A stretch of 64,000 nucleotides of DNA from Streptomyces cyaneus (GCF_004028635.1 NZ_ML138680.1:57977-121976); one strand, 5' to 3'; counted from the first letter of the stretch, positions 27,969-37,126 are shown. A program made the numbers and translations. The notes: generated from the sequence alone by a model not told the origin.

Positions 27969-28991
27969 TCATCGTGCGTGTGGATCCAGGAGGTCTTCGA
28001 CGTGCTCGGTGCCGGCGCCGAGGAAGCGGTCGGTGCCTTTGCTGTGCCAGTGGTTGGAACCTGCGATCCAGTCCCGGACACCGGCCACGTACCACCGGAG
28101 CGCTTCCTGCGTCGGTGCGTCCAGGGCCAGGTCGTCGACCAGGCCGGACAGGTGGTGCTCGGCGGCCAGGAGATCCTTGATCCGGTCGTCGATGAGAGCG
28201 TGGGCCGCACCGAGCGCCTGTTCGCGTGAGAGCTGTCCCTGGTGCTGCAGGACCAGGACGATGTTGGACATGATCCCGCAGGCGACCTCTTTGTCCACCG
28301 AGCGCAGGTCGTTGGTCCAGGAGACGATGTCGGTTGCGGTGGCGACGAACTCCCTGAAGCTGGCCGATGTGTGGACGTCCGCCGGGACTTCGCTGTCCGG
28401 ACGGCAGATCTCGATGAGGTCAAAGCAGGGGATGACGCCGCCGGCTTCCCGGCGCAGTGCGGCGTATTCGAAGAGGCGGGGCGCGGTCTTGCGGTCGCGC
28501 AGGTCGATCTCGCGCGCGGCTGCCGCCATGGCCTCCATGAAGTGCCGGGCAAAGCGCTTCTTCCAGGCCGGTGAGCCCAGTTGGTCCAGGCGGTGTGAGA
28601 TGTCATCGAGGGCTCGGATCAGTGGCGCGTCGGCCATGGGCCCTGCGACGGCGGCCGCAGGAGAAGGTTCCAGGACTCCTCGTACAGCTTGAGTGACCTC
28701 TCTCCATGACTGTGTGGTGCCGTAGTTGCCTACTTCGAGCTGGTCATCGGCGATGAACAGCCACCCGAGCCAGTCCGCTGCCAGCTGGGCCTCGACCAGC
28801 CCCACAGCGGGGTAGGCGTAGGCGCCGAACTCGCCGAACCTGCTGCATGCCAGGGTGCGGACCGCGGCCTCACTGCGGGCCAGGCCGAACTGGTGGGCCC
28901 ACCGGCGCGTGTGCGTCTCGATCGCCTCTGCCATGGGGTGCTTGCGGACAGGGAACGGAAGGGTGATCACAGGAATCGGGTCGTTTCCCAT
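27969..28991 (-). CDS. Class I terpene synthase
   Basis: 340 aa from ATG 28991, which has AAGGAG 9 bases upstream; the longer frame to 29093 is rejected. It converts a linear prenyl diphosphate into a cyclic terpene. Metal sites are the Asp-rich motif D82-D-Q-L-E86 and the NSE triad N227-D-L-R-S231-V-D-K-E235. Arg180-Arg181 may be the pyrophosphate sensor. It is last in a minus-strand set: polyprenyl diphosphate synthase, P450, this enzyme. There is no SAM methyltransferase, which argues against 2-methylisoborneol, and it is too short for geosmin synthase. A sesqui- or diterpene is likely; the product cannot be named. Confidence 0.88.
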   Translation of the reverse strand: MGNDPIPVITLPFPVRKHPMAEAIETHTRRWAHQFGLARSEAAVRTLACSRFGEFGAYAYPAVGLVEAQLAADWLGWLFIADDQLEVGNYGTTQSWREVTQAVRGVLEPSPAAAVAGPMADAPLIRALDDISHRLDQLGSPAWKKRFARHFMEAMAAAAREIDLRDRKTAPRLFEYAALRREAGGVIPCFDLIEICRPDSEVPADVHTSASFREFVATATDIVSWTNDLRSVDKEVACGIMSNIVLVLQHQGQLSREQALGAAHALIDDRIKDLLAAEHHLSGLVDDLALDAPTQEALRWYVAGVRDWIAGSNHWHSKGTDRFLGAGTEHVEDLLDPHAR

Positions 28992-29076
28992 GCGATGTCG
29001 CTCCTTGAGGTCGCGCTGATCACGGGAGACGGGACGGATACCAGCAGGGGAAGGGGAGGGTGCGGCCGGAGGGTCG

Positions 29077-30492
29077 TCAAGACGCGGGGGCACGGTCTTC
29101 CCCAGGGCTGGTGGGGTGCGGGTGGCGGGGCAGGACGCTCATGCGCAGCTCGGGCGGGCGGATGAGCGGGCCGGTCGGGCGGGGTATGGCGGGGGTACTG
29201 GTGTGGGGCCGCAGGGTCCATTGGGCGGCGAGGGTGGCCAGGACGGTGGTGGCCTGTGCGGCGGCGAAGGAGTCGCCGATGCATTTGCGCGGGCCGGCAC
29301 CGAAGGGGATGTAGGCGCCGCGGGGCAGGGTGCGGGCGCGGTCGGTCAGCCAGCGGTCGGGGTCGAAGCGGTCCGGGTCGGGGAAGTGGCGCGGGTCGTG
29401 GTGGAGCAGGTAGGGGCTGTAGATGATCTCGGTGCCGGCCGGCAAGCGGGCGGGGCCGAGTGTGACCGGGCGCAGGGCGCGGCGCATGAGCAGCCAGGGC
29501 GGGTACAGGCGCAGGACCTCGTTGACGATCCGGGTGGTGTGGGGCAGGTGCGGGAGGTCGGTGAAGGTGACGGGGCGTCCTTCCAGGACGGTGTCGACCT
29601 CCTCGTGCAGGCGCTGTTCGACCGTCGGGTGGGTGGCGGTGAGGTGGAGGGCCCAGGTGAGGGCGGCCTGGCTGGTCTCGGTTCCGGCGATGATCAAAGT
29701 GAGCACCTCGTCGCGCAGTTGCTGGGCGCTCATCGCACGGCCGTGCTCGTCGCGGGCCTGCAGGAGGAGGGAGAGGACGTCCTCCGGGCCGTCAGGTCCG
29801 TCAGCTCCGTCGGGGCGGTTGGGGGTGCTGCTGTGGCTGCTGACGGCCTGGTCGGTGAGGGCGAGCAGGCGGGCGACGGCATCGGTGAAGCGGCGGTTGG
29901 CGGGCAGGGGCAGGCGCAGCAGCCAGGCGGGGAGCAGGGCGCGCAGGCCGGCTCCGCTGACGAAGACCGGCAGGGTCTGGTGGACCTCGGTGAAGGCCGC
30001 GCTGCCGGGCGGGGCGGAGAAGAGGGTGCGGGCGATGACGCTGAGGGTGAGGTCGGTCATGGCCCGGTCGATGGCCACGGTCTGGCCCGGCTGCCAGGCG
30101 GCCATGGTTTCCTCGGCTGCGGCGCGCATGGTGGCGGTGTACTGGGCGATCCGGGCCCGGTGGAAGGCCGGTTGGATCATCGGCCGCTGGATACGGTGCA
30201 GTTGCGGTTGAGCGGTGAGCAGGCCCTGGCCGACCAGTGGCCGCGACCGCTCGAACAGACGGCCCTTGTCGAAGTTCTGCCCGCCGTCGTGCAGGACCTG
30301 GCGGACCACGTCGGGGGCGGTGAGCACGTAGGCGGGAAGTGGGCCGAGATAGACACGGACCACGTCTCCCAGAGCGGTGAGGGAGGCAAGGAACTCCAGC
30401 GGACGCCGGTACAGCTGGACGGTGTGCCCCAGGCCGGGCAGACGCCCGGGTGCGGTGGGCACTGCCGGGCCGGTCTGGTCGCGGACACTCAA
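29077..30492 (-). CDS. Cytochrome P450
   Basis: 471 aa monooxygenase. Motifs: AGTETSQAALTWAL (oxygen-activating I helix), EVLRLYPP (ExxR), and FGAGPRKCIGDSFA, whose Cys binds the haem. The overall pattern (LPGLGHTVQLYRRPLEFLASL at the N-terminus, no transmembrane anchor) resembles soluble CYP enzymes associated with terpene synthases. It lies 85 bases upstream of the terpene synthase and 153 bases downstream of the polyprenyl synthase, so it probably oxidises their terpene. Confidence 0.92.
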   Translation of the reverse strand: MSVRDQTGPAVPTAPGRLPGLGHTVQLYRRPLEFLASLTALGDVVRVYLGPLPAYVLTAPDVVRQVLHDGGQNFDKGRLFERSRPLVGQGLLTAQPQLHRIQRPMIQPAFHRARIAQYTATMRAAAEETMAAWQPGQTVAIDRAMTDLTLSVIARTLFSAPPGSAAFTEVHQTLPVFVSGAGLRALLPAWLLRLPLPANRRFTDAVARLLALTDQAVSSHSSTPNRPDGADGPDGPEDVLSLLLQARDEHGRAMSAQQLRDEVLTLIIAGTETSQAALTWALHLTATHPTVEQRLHEEVDTVLEGRPVTFTDLPHLPHTTRIVNEVLRLYPPWLLMRRALRPVTLGPARLPAGTEIIYSPYLLHHDPRHFPDPDRFDPDRWLTDRARTLPRGAYIPFGAGPRKCIGDSFAAAQATTVLATLAAQWTLRPHTSTPAIPRPTGPLIRPPELRMSVLPRHPHPTSPGEDRAPAS

Positions 30493-30645
30493 GGTGGAGC
30501 CTCCTACTTCGTGTGTAGACGGGGACAGGAGGGGCGGGTGCGGGTGCTGCCGCGCGGGCGGTCCTCTCGGTGCGGGGTGGCGGAGGGCGGGCTGTGGATG
30601 GGAGCCGCTCGGAGCCAGGGCACGCTGGCAGGATTCGGCTGCAGT

Positions 30646-31686
30646 TCACGCGGTTCTGCTGCACAGGGACCGGGTGAGCGCGCCCAAAGTGGCGGCGGCG
30701 GCCGGGTCGATGAGCGGGTGCTCCAAGGCGTCCAGGGCTTGGCGGCACCGGTCGGCGATCATGTCCTCGACCGCGGCACGGGCCCCGCATGCCTCAAGAG
30801 CCGACCGCAACGCGGCGATCCGGCCCGTCCCCCGCTCCCGGTCACACAACAGGGAGCGGATTCCGTAGCGGCCGTTGTCGGCGCGCAGGGCCAGGGCGAC
30901 CAGCACGGTGTGTTTGGCATCCCGCAGATCCTCGGCGGCCGGCTTGCCGGTGACGACCGGGTCGCCGAACACCCCGAGCAGGTCGTCGCGCAGCTGGAAC
31001 GCCTCGCCGGCCGGCAGGGCGAAAGAGCTCAGCGCCGCCGGGAGCCCAGGGCCTGCCTCGGCGAGCTCGGCGCCCAGGTGCAGGGGGCGCTCCACGCTGT
31101 ACTTGGCGGTCTTGAAACGGGCGATCTTCAGCGCGTGCGCGACATCCTCGGTCGGCTCACCGGTGGCGAGCAGGTCCAGGTACTGGCCGTACATCAGCTC
31201 CGTGCGCATCACATCCAGCACCGGGAACACCCCGGCCAACTGCGCAGCGGTCAACCCGGCCGTGCGCACGAGCTGCTCGGACCAGACCAGCGCCACATCA
31301 CCGACGAGGACGGCCGCGCTGGTACCCAGCCGGTCCGCATCCGCGTGTCCGGCGTGCCGGGCGGCCAGCACCCGGTGCGCCGTCGGCCGGCCTCGACGGG
31401 TACTGCTGCCGTCCATGACGTCGTCGTGGATCAGGGCGAAAGTGTGGAACATCTCCAGCGCCGCACCTACCCGCACCACCGGCGCGGGCACCGATGTACG
31501 GCCCTCGCACGCCCATCCCAGTGCGCACAGCGCCGGCCGGATGCGCTTGCCGCCCGCGAACAGCAGCCCGCGCAGCACCTCAGCGGCTTCGACGGGATAC
31601 CCGCACTGAGCAGCCTCCTCAGCGCGGCGGTCCAGGAACTCCGCCAGCACCGCCTCGACCCGCCCCCGCAGAGCGTCCATGTCCAT
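30646..31686 (-). CDS. Polyprenyl diphosphate synthase (FPP/GGPP type)
   Basis: 346 aa from ATG 31686 (GGAG 9 bases upstream); the open frame extends to 31962 but family homology begins only here. It condenses IPP with allylic diphosphates. The first Asp-rich motif is D88-D-V-M-D92, the second D234-D-L-L-G-V-F-G-D242. GGKRIRPAL binds IPP. It probably supplies the terpene synthase of the same operon. Chain length cannot be fixed by eye. Bases 31687-32114 show no supported gene. Confidence 0.88.
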   Translation of the reverse strand: MDMDALRGRVEAVLAEFLDRRAEEAAQCGYPVEAAEVLRGLLFAGGKRIRPALCALGWACEGRTSVPAPVVRVGAALEMFHTFALIHDDVMDGSSTRRGRPTAHRVLAARHAGHADADRLGTSAAVLVGDVALVWSEQLVRTAGLTAAQLAGVFPVLDVMRTELMYGQYLDLLATGEPTEDVAHALKIARFKTAKYSVERPLHLGAELAEAGPGLPAALSSFALPAGEAFQLRDDLLGVFGDPVVTGKPAAEDLRDAKHTVLVALALRADNGRYGIRSLLCDRERGTGRIAALRSALEACGARAAVEDMIADRCRQALDALEHPLIDPAAAATLGALTRSLCSRTA

Positions 31687-32114
31687 GCAGCCCGCTCCGA
31701 CCGCCCCCGCAACCACCGCAGCCGACCTCCCCGATGCCGCCAGGACACAGCGATGACCTTCCGCAGCACCAGCCCGGACAACCACAGACCCACACGGCTT
31801 CGGAGGCACACGGAGCACTGGAGACCCTGCGGCGGGAGCCCTCGCGCCCCCTACACCAAGATCTAAGGAGACGGGACAACCCCGGAGCCGTTTCCCTGAG
31901 GATCTGGACACGGTCGTGAGACTGAGCGGCTGGAAACGGCGTGAGACACCGCGAAAAGCCACAGGTCACAGCGGCGTCGTGGGACGCGAACTGCGAGACC
32001 CTACACCTCTGCTGCCCGTTCGAACCCGATGTCCGACACTCCCGTATACCGATCGCCGCTGGCCGAACTCGCCCAGAAGTTCTGCGCCGCTTTTTCGGAC
32101 TCAGCCTGACCGTG

Positions 32115-32870
32115 ATGGACGCCGCCCTGCGGGAGTCACTGAAGGCCCTGCGACTGTCCGGCATGCTGGCCCTCGACGCCCGCCTGGCTCAGGCCCACGG
32201 CGGCGAGCTCGGGCACCTCGACTTTCTCCAGGTCCTCTGCCAGGACGAGATCACCCGCCGCGAGACCGTCGCCTTCCAACGCCGCCTGCAGCGGGCCAAG
32301 TTCGAGCCGCAGGTCACCCTCGAGGAGTTCGACTTCACCGCCTCCTCGAAACTGCCCGCCGCGCAGATTCGGGACCTGGGAGCCCTGCGCTGGCTCCACG
32401 CAGGCGAGTCGGTCATCCTCTTCGGCCCGGTCGGCGTCGGCAAAACCCATATCGCCCAGGCCCTCGGCCACCTCGCCATCCGCCAGGGCGCCCACGTCCG
32501 CTTCGCCAAGACCAGCCGCATCCTCGCCGACCTCGCCGGCGGCCACGCGGACCGCACCTGGAGAAACGGATCCGCGAACTCGTCCGCCCCGACGTCCTCA
32601 TCCTCGACGACTTTGCCATGCGCCAACTGCCCGCGGCCCAGGCCGACGACCTCTACGAGCTCGTCTCCGAGCGACAGGGCCGTTCCTTGATCATCACTAG
32701 CAACCGGGCACCCAGCGACTGGTATCCCCTTTTCCCCAACCCCGTCGTTGCCGAATCGCTCCTGGACCGGCTGATCAACACCAGCCACCAGGTCATCATG
32801 AACGGCCCCAGCTACCGACCGAACAAGCGACCCAAGAACCCTGCCGAAGAACCGACCGACTACTTCATAG
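32115..32870 (+). pseudogene. IS21-family IstB ATPase, frameshifted
   Basis: ATG 32115 begins MDAALRESLKALRLSGM, with FGPVGVGKTHIAQALG (P-loop) around 32430. Near 32560 the frame shifts; the other frame continues EKRIRELVRPDVLILDDFAM (Walker B), LIITSNRAPSDW and LLDRLINTSHQVIMNG. No istA is beside it. It is a broken helper ATPase left by an IS21-type element. Confidence 0.8.
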
Positions 32871-33030
32871 GGCAGCCAGCTCACAGGATCGTCTTCATCG
32901 GCGTCTGGGCCGCTGAGGCCCCAGGCGCTGGTCACCAGCACCGGATCGCCGACGCTAGTGCTGTGACCGGGAACGTTTGCCGGGTTGCTCGTTGTGCTGG
33001 TTGGACGTGGACTTCAACCAGGGGGCGGGA

Positions 33031-34080
33031 ATGGCACTACCGGTCAGGGTTCGCAGGCTGACTGAGCGGGAGGGGCAGAGGCTTCAGCAGATCGTGCGAC
33101 GGGGCAGCACGAGCTCAGTGCAGTTCAGGCGGGCGATGATGCTGCTGGCCTCGGCTGGCGGCAGCACCGTCCCGGTCATCGCCCGCCTGGTGCAGGCAAA
33201 CGAAGACACTGTGAGGGACGTGATCCACCGCTTCAATGAGATCGGGCTCGCATGCCTCAACCCTCAGTGGGCGGGAGGCCGTCCCCGCCTGCTCAACTGT
33301 GACGACGAGGACTTCGTCATCCAGACGGCCATCACCCGCCCCACCGCCCTCGGCAAGCCCTTCACGCGCTGGTCGATCCGCAAACTTGTCGATCACCTGC
33401 GCCGGAACGTCTCCCGGCCGATCACGATCGGCCGGGAGACACTGCGCTGCTTACTGGCCCGCCACGGGGTCTCCTTTCAACGCACGAAGACGTGGAAGGA
33501 GTCCCCGGACTCGGACTTCGACGCCAAGCTGGCCCGGATCGAGTACGCCATCAACGAGCGACCGGACCGTACCTTCGCCTTTGACGAGTTCGGCCCACTC
33601 GGCATCCGGCCGACCGCCGGCTCCTGCTGGGCCGAACGAGGCAAGCCGGAGCGGCTGCCGGCGACCTATCGCCGCACCCACGGCATCACCTACTTCCACG
33701 GCTGCCACTCGGTCGGCGACGACAAGCTGTGGGGGATCAACCGGCGTCGTAAGGGCATCGACCACACCTGGGCCGCCCTGCGGTCCATCCGCGCCGCCCG
33801 TCCGGACGGCGCCCCGATCTACGTGATCCTCGACAACCTTTCCGCCCACCTGAACTGGCGAATCCGCAGGTGGGCAGACCGGAACAAGGTCGAGCTGTGC
33901 TTCACCCCAACCTACGCGTCCTGGGCCAACCCCATCGAGGCTCACTTCGGACCGCTGCGACAGTTCACGCTGGCCAACTCCAACCATGCGAACCACATCG
34001 TGCAGACCCGGGCCCTGCACGCCTACCTGCGCTGGCGCAACCAGAGCCGACGCCACCCCGACGTCCTCGCGAACCAGTGA
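33031..34080 (+). CDS. IS630-family transposase
   Basis: 349 aa from ATG 33031; the upstream in-frame start at 32977 lies close to the IS end. N-terminal helix-turn-helix (RLTEREGQRLQQIVRRG... VPVIARLVQANEDTV). DDE catalytic residues are in FAFDEFGPLG, VILDNLSAHLN and WANPIEAHFG. The frame is uninterrupted, so it could be active. It cuts and pastes at TA targets. Confidence 0.9.
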   Translation: MALPVRVRRLTEREGQRLQQIVRRGSTSSVQFRRAMMLLASAGGSTVPVIARLVQANEDTVRDVIHRFNEIGLACLNPQWAGGRPRLLNCDDEDFVIQTAITRPTALGKPFTRWSIRKLVDHLRRNVSRPITIGRETLRCLLARHGVSFQRTKTWKESPDSDFDAKLARIEYAINERPDRTFAFDEFGPLGIRPTAGSCWAERGKPERLPATYRRTHGITYFHGCHSVGDDKLWGINRRRKGIDHTWAALRSIRAARPDGAPIYVILDNLSAHLNWRIRRWADRNKVELCFTPTYASWANPIEAHFGPLRQFTLANSNHANHIVQTRALHAYLRWRNQSRRHPDVLANQ

Positions 34081-34156
34081 CGTGAACGCGCCCGCATCCG
34101 AAGTGAGAAACACGTCCGATGGGGCGGCCGGCCGGTTACGACTGCTGCTTGAGCAA

Positions 34157-34624
34157 TCACACCTGCTCCTGAAACACCCTGATCTCGGTCGGCGTGAGCG
34201 TCCTGATCGTCGTCCAAGCTGACAGCTCGGTCAGTTCTCGGGCCCATTCTTCGAGATCATCACCAGCACCGTGGAAGAACCACGAGTCGAAGCTTCCCAG
34301 GGCTTCCAGGGCAGGTTCGGATCCGTATCGGACCTCGCAGTGGACCTGCACGTAATGATCGTGATCACCATCGGCGTCGAAGACTTCGAACTGCCGTGTC
34401 AGGTCGACCATGAACGTCGGAGAACCGTCGAACGAGTAGGTTCCGTACTGGAAAAGAAGGCCGTCACCATCAGGCGCTCCGGAGATGTCGAACAGCCGTC
34501 GGCCGAAGCGGAGGAAAGCCTGCCAGACGTCTTCCGTGCCAAGGTCGGCGAGCGCGCGCTGCCCCGCCTCCAGCTCGCCTTCAAGTAGCCCCACGGCTTC
34601 ATCGACGGACGGCCTCCGCGTCAT
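34157..34624 (-). CDS. Hypothetical acidic protein, cargo of the IS630 element
   Basis: 155 aa from ATG 34624, inside the inverted repeats and convergent with the transposase (76 bases between stops). The protein is acidic, with DFDSWFFHG-like aromatic-rich patches (SFDSWFFHGAGDD), LLFQYGTYSFDG and HCEVRYGSEP. No signal peptide or membrane segment is seen. I do not recognise a family. Its length and clean frame argue for a real gene. Confidence 0.6.
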   Translation of the reverse strand: MTRRPSVDEAVGLLEGELEAGQRALADLGTEDVWQAFLRFGRRLFDISGAPDGDGLLFQYGTYSFDGSPTFMVDLTRQFEVFDADGDHDHYVQVHCEVRYGSEPALEALGSFDSWFFHGAGDDLEEWARELTELSAWTTIRTLTPTEIRVFQEQV

Positions 34625-34692
34625 CCCCGCCCTCCCTGATCGCAGCGGCTCAGCCTACTCAACCCGGCAAACCTTCCCGGTCACAGCACTAG

Positions 34693-34926
34693 CAGGTGGG
34701 CGATGCGCGGAGCGTCGTATCCCGCGTCAAGCACAACCAGGACCCTCGGGTCACCCGGCCGCCACTGGCCGGCGGCGACCAGCCGCTCGACGACCTCGCG
34801 GATCTGAACCGTGGTCACGGCGGCGACATCGGCGCCGGGCTCCAGGCGGACCGCGTCCAGCACCGCCGTCCAGGACGTGCGGCCGGTCTCCAGTGCGGCC
34901 ACCACCGAGTACGGCCACCCGGGCAC
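34693..34926 (-). pseudogene. IS701-like transposase internal fragment
   Basis: The minus strand reads GWPYSVVAALETGRTSW, TVQIREVVERLVAAGQW and VLVVLDAGYDAPRIAHLL, an internal stretch of an IS701/NF041680-type transposase including a catalytic-region DAGYD. It is cut on one side by the IS630 element and on the other by unrelated DNA at about 34927. Confidence 0.65.
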
Positions 34927-34929
34927 CCA

Positions 34930-35141
34930 CCTTCACCCGCCCGAAGGCGCCGTTCCGCAACCCGCTCGCTCTGGAGGGCGTGTACGGCCTGATGAGCAAG
35001 GACGGCTACACCTGCAACCGCCGACTCAACAAGCGCGGTACCCACAACCTCAACGAGTGGAGCGGCCCCGACCACGTCGGAACCCACCCCGACGACGACT
35101 TCACGATGCCGTTCAGCGACGACGACCTGCTGCTGGCCTAA
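34930..35141 (+). pseudogene. C-terminal fragment of an unknown protein
   Basis: The frame reads TFTRPKAPFRNPLALEGVYG, then SKDGYTCNRRLNKRGTHNLN and a stop after PFSDDDLLLA. The 5' end is lost at the IS701 fragment. Codon use looks coding. A further short frame (ATG 35189 to 35290, 33 aa, VPDWLMSLIEKYAPSSW) follows and ends just before a terminator. Neither is recognised; integrative-element origin is a guess. Confidence 0.4.
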
Positions 35142-35298
35142 CCGCCCGCCCCGCCTGGCCCTCCGTCCTGCCGAACGGCGTCGTCGACATGGTCGCCGAC
35201 AACATCAGCCTGTGGAGCACCACCCCCGGAGTCGACGTCCCCGACTGGCTGATGAGCCTGATCGAGAAGTACGCCCCGAGCTCCTGGTAGCCCCCGCC

Positions 35299-35327
35299 CG
35301 AACCCCCGGCCACGCGCCGGGGGTTCG
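35299..35327 (+). terminator. Hairpin terminator
   Basis: A perfect 12-bp stem (CGAACCCCCGGC / GCCGGGGGTTCG, loop CACGC) begins 9 bases after a stop codon at 35288-35290. No long T-run follows, as is common in Streptomyces. Confidence 0.7.
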
Positions 35328-35364
35328 CCGTTCCACCGCCCAACTCGACCTGGGTCAAGGAGAC

Positions 35365-35586
35365 ATGAGCATGGAACTGGCCTCATCCACCATCATCGGC
35401 GTCATCGGCGTGCTGGGGATCCTGGTCGGCTTCCGCCGGCAGGAGCGGTCCACCGTGCGCCGCAACCGGCACGTCCAGCAAGCACAGCAGCGCGCGGAGC
35501 TGCGCGCCGCGATCGTCCGCTCTGATCCACGTTGTAGACGTGGCGATGTTCGCGAGTGCCGCGAACACCCGGCGAACGCGTCCTAG
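35365..35586 (+). CDS. Small single-pass membrane protein, probably truncated
   Basis: ATG 35365 follows AAGGAGA by 2-3 bases. Residues about 7-25 (STIIGVIGVLGILVGFRR) form one membrane helix, followed by a basic, Gln/Arg-rich tail. After about residue 55 the sequence enters the dyad region at 35527 and changes character, so the C-terminus is probably not native. No family recognised. Confidence 0.4.
   Translation: MSMELASSTIIGVIGVLGILVGFRRQERSTVRRNRHVQQAQQRAELRAAIVRSDPRCRRGDVRECREHPANAS
35527..35567. repeat. Two adjacent perfect dyads
   Basis: CCACGT-TGTAG-ACGTGG (35527-35543) is followed three bases later by TGTTCGCG-AGTGC-CGCGAACA (35547-35567), both with 5-base loops. The pair lies at a sequence junction and could be an attachment, recombination or terminator site. 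Confidence 0.6.
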
Positions 35587-35647
35587 CCGGGATCGATCGC
35601 ACGGACCCGCATCATCCCGACCAGCCCACCGCGTACCAGTGTGATCG

Positions 35648-36253
35648 TCACCTGCGCATCGAATGGGAGAGGTCCCCCTGTTGCAGTTCGCACACGAGGC
35701 TCACGGCCAGCATGAGTGCCGTCAGCGCGTTCGCTTTGCTGTACTGGGCGGATCCGGCGGCGTGAGCAGTGGCGTGACGGTTGAAGGCGGTGGGAATCGG
35801 ATGGCTGTCGTGGAAGTCCTCGCAAGCCTTCACGAACCGTGCGAAAACGCAGGCCTGACGGAACTGCAGCAAGGTGGAGTCGTCCAGATCGATCTTGGGG
35901 AGCTTCTTGGCCACGTCCTTGTACTTGAAGAAGCCAGCCGTCTTCAAGGCCGGTTCGGCACGCCATACGCCCCGGTAGACCGTGCCCCAGACAGACGCGG
36001 CGAGCGCTTGAGCCCCCGCCAACATGCTGGTGTCAACCATGGTCAGGCAATCGTCAAGCAAGGTTGCCTGCTGACGGAGGTCCGGTTGACTGACGGCGCT
36101 GAGAGCCTCTCGGCACGAGGCCACGATCTCCTCGGTGTCCGCCTCCAGCACTTCAGCGCGAGCTTGTGCATCAGGCGCGGCCAGAAGATGGCGGATGACG
36201 GGAGGGGACGGCACCCAGGCGAGCGGTGTGCCCTCTTCCAGGACCGGCGGCAT
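35648..36253 (-). CDS. HEPN-like hypothetical protein (Rx4H motif)
   Basis: 201 aa, mostly helical by composition. The C-terminal third has FNRHATAHAAG with R159-x4-H164, the Rx4-6H signature of HEPN ribonuclease-like domains in abortive-infection and toxin systems. SKANALTALMLAVSLVCEL follows, as in RNRHAxxHG-type Abi proteins. No signal peptide. It borders a Tn3 fragment upstream. A defence role is inferred from the motif and neighbours only. Confidence 0.6.
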   Translation of the reverse strand: MPPVLEEGTPLAWVPSPPVIRHLLAAPDAQARAEVLEADTEEIVASCREALSAVSQPDLRQQATLLDDCLTMVDTSMLAGAQALAASVWGTVYRGVWRAEPALKTAGFFKYKDVAKKLPKIDLDDSTLLQFRQACVFARFVKACEDFHDSHPIPTAFNRHATAHAAGSAQYSKANALTALMLAVSLVCELQQGDLSHSMRR

Positions 36254-36349
36254 CGCGGTGTAGTCGAGGGATTCGCCTAGCCAGTTGCTCGGAACGACTC
36301 GTTGGATGACGCGCTGCCCAGTCGATCTGCGGAGCTATGAAGGAGAGAT

Positions 36350-36677
36350 CCGGCAGGCTGTCCCGGATCAGAAGGGCACCATCCACCAGGCATACCGGGA
36401 CGGGATGGAAGATCAGTTGGGCTCGCTGGGTCTCGTTTTGAATGCGGTCGTTCTCTGGACGACTCGCTACATCGAAGCCGCGGTCGCCCAGCTCCGGGCG
36501 GAGGGCCACGAGATCCGCGACGAGGACGTCGCCCGGCTCTTACCGCTCAAGCACAAGAATCTGAACGTCCTGGGCCGGTACAACTTCACCGCCTCCCAGC
36601 CGGTCAGCGGGCTGCGGCCCCTGCGTGACCCGGACGCCGTCGACCTCGACGATGACGACGACGGCAAGGAGGAGTAA
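36350..36677 (+). pseudogene. Tn3-family transposase C-terminal fragment
   Basis: EDQLGSLGLVLNAVVLWTTR, YIEAAVAQLRAEGHEIRDED and LLPLKHKNLNVLGRYNFTAS are the conserved tail of Tn3 TnpA. The frame is open back to 36285, but the upstream part is unrelated. A middle piece of a similar TnpA lies at 44.7 kb, downstream of this end piece. Confidence 0.85.
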
Positions 36678-36708
36678 GCCGGGCCTGGACGGCACTCGAC
36701 CCCGGTGG

Positions 36709-37092
36709 TCAGCTGGTGAAGGGCATGGGACCGAAACGGCCCCATGCGACGAAGGCAGCCAGGGCGAGGTAGATCAGGTCGCCGGCGATCGTGGCCTTCT
36801 CGCCACGGCGCAGACGCATGGTGACCGCGCAGGCAAACAGCACAACAAGTCCGGTGGCGGCCAGCGGCACCAGCACCGGCGCGATGTCGAGCACCGCGGG
36901 CAGAATCAGGCCTACCGCAGCCAGCAGCTCGACGGCGCCGATGGCCTTGAGAGCGCCGGGGCTGAACTCCAGGACCCACTGTGCAGAGGAGCCCATCGCG
37001 GCCAGCTTCTCCTGCGGCACGAACATCTTGGAGCTGCCCACCAGGCAGACAGCGGCGAGCACCCCAGCGATGATCCACAGCGCGACGTTCAT
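36709..37092 (-). CDS. DoxX-family membrane protein
   Basis: 127 aa with four hydrophobic helices (WIIAGVLAAVCLVGSSKMF; AIGAVELLAAVGLILPAVLD; PVLVPLAATGLVVLFACAV; GDLIYLALAAFVAWG), the DoxX/DoxD-like fold. ATG 37092 has GGGAG 6 bases upstream. The gene is divergent from the AhpD-like gene and has its own ECF41-type promoter. It is probably a redox-stress membrane component in the ECF41 regulon. Confidence 0.85.
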   Translation of the reverse strand: MNVALWIIAGVLAAVCLVGSSKMFVPQEKLAAMGSSAQWVLEFSPGALKAIGAVELLAAVGLILPAVLDIAPVLVPLAATGLVVLFACAVTMRLRRGEKATIAGDLIYLALAAFVAWGRFGPMPFTS

Positions 37093-37126
37093 CATCAACT
37101 CCCTGATCGAGGACTTCCGCACCCGA

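Larger units (their letters stand above)
32957..34689. mobile_element. IS630-family element carrying a 155-aa cargo gene, TA-flanked
   Basis: Terminal inverted repeats of about 30 bp with one mismatch lie at 32957-32986 and 34660-34689 (ends GTGCTGTGACCGGGAA). They are flanked by TA at 32955-32956 and 34690-34691. Inside are an intact transposase and a convergent unknown gene. The right flank is an IS701-type transposase fragment, so the element landed in older IS DNA. Confidence 0.87.

Noticed and set aside
27969..28991. Terpene synthase as 2-methylisoborneol or geosmin synthase
   Set aside because: There is no adjacent C-methyltransferase, the metal motif is DDQLE, and the length is about 340 aa, far shorter than geosmin synthase.
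29116..31866. A 916-codon open frame on the plus strand
   Set aside because: It is antisense to the P450 and prenyl synthase genes, whose motifs are certain. Gly/Val/Ala-rich composition is typical of a high-GC shadow frame.
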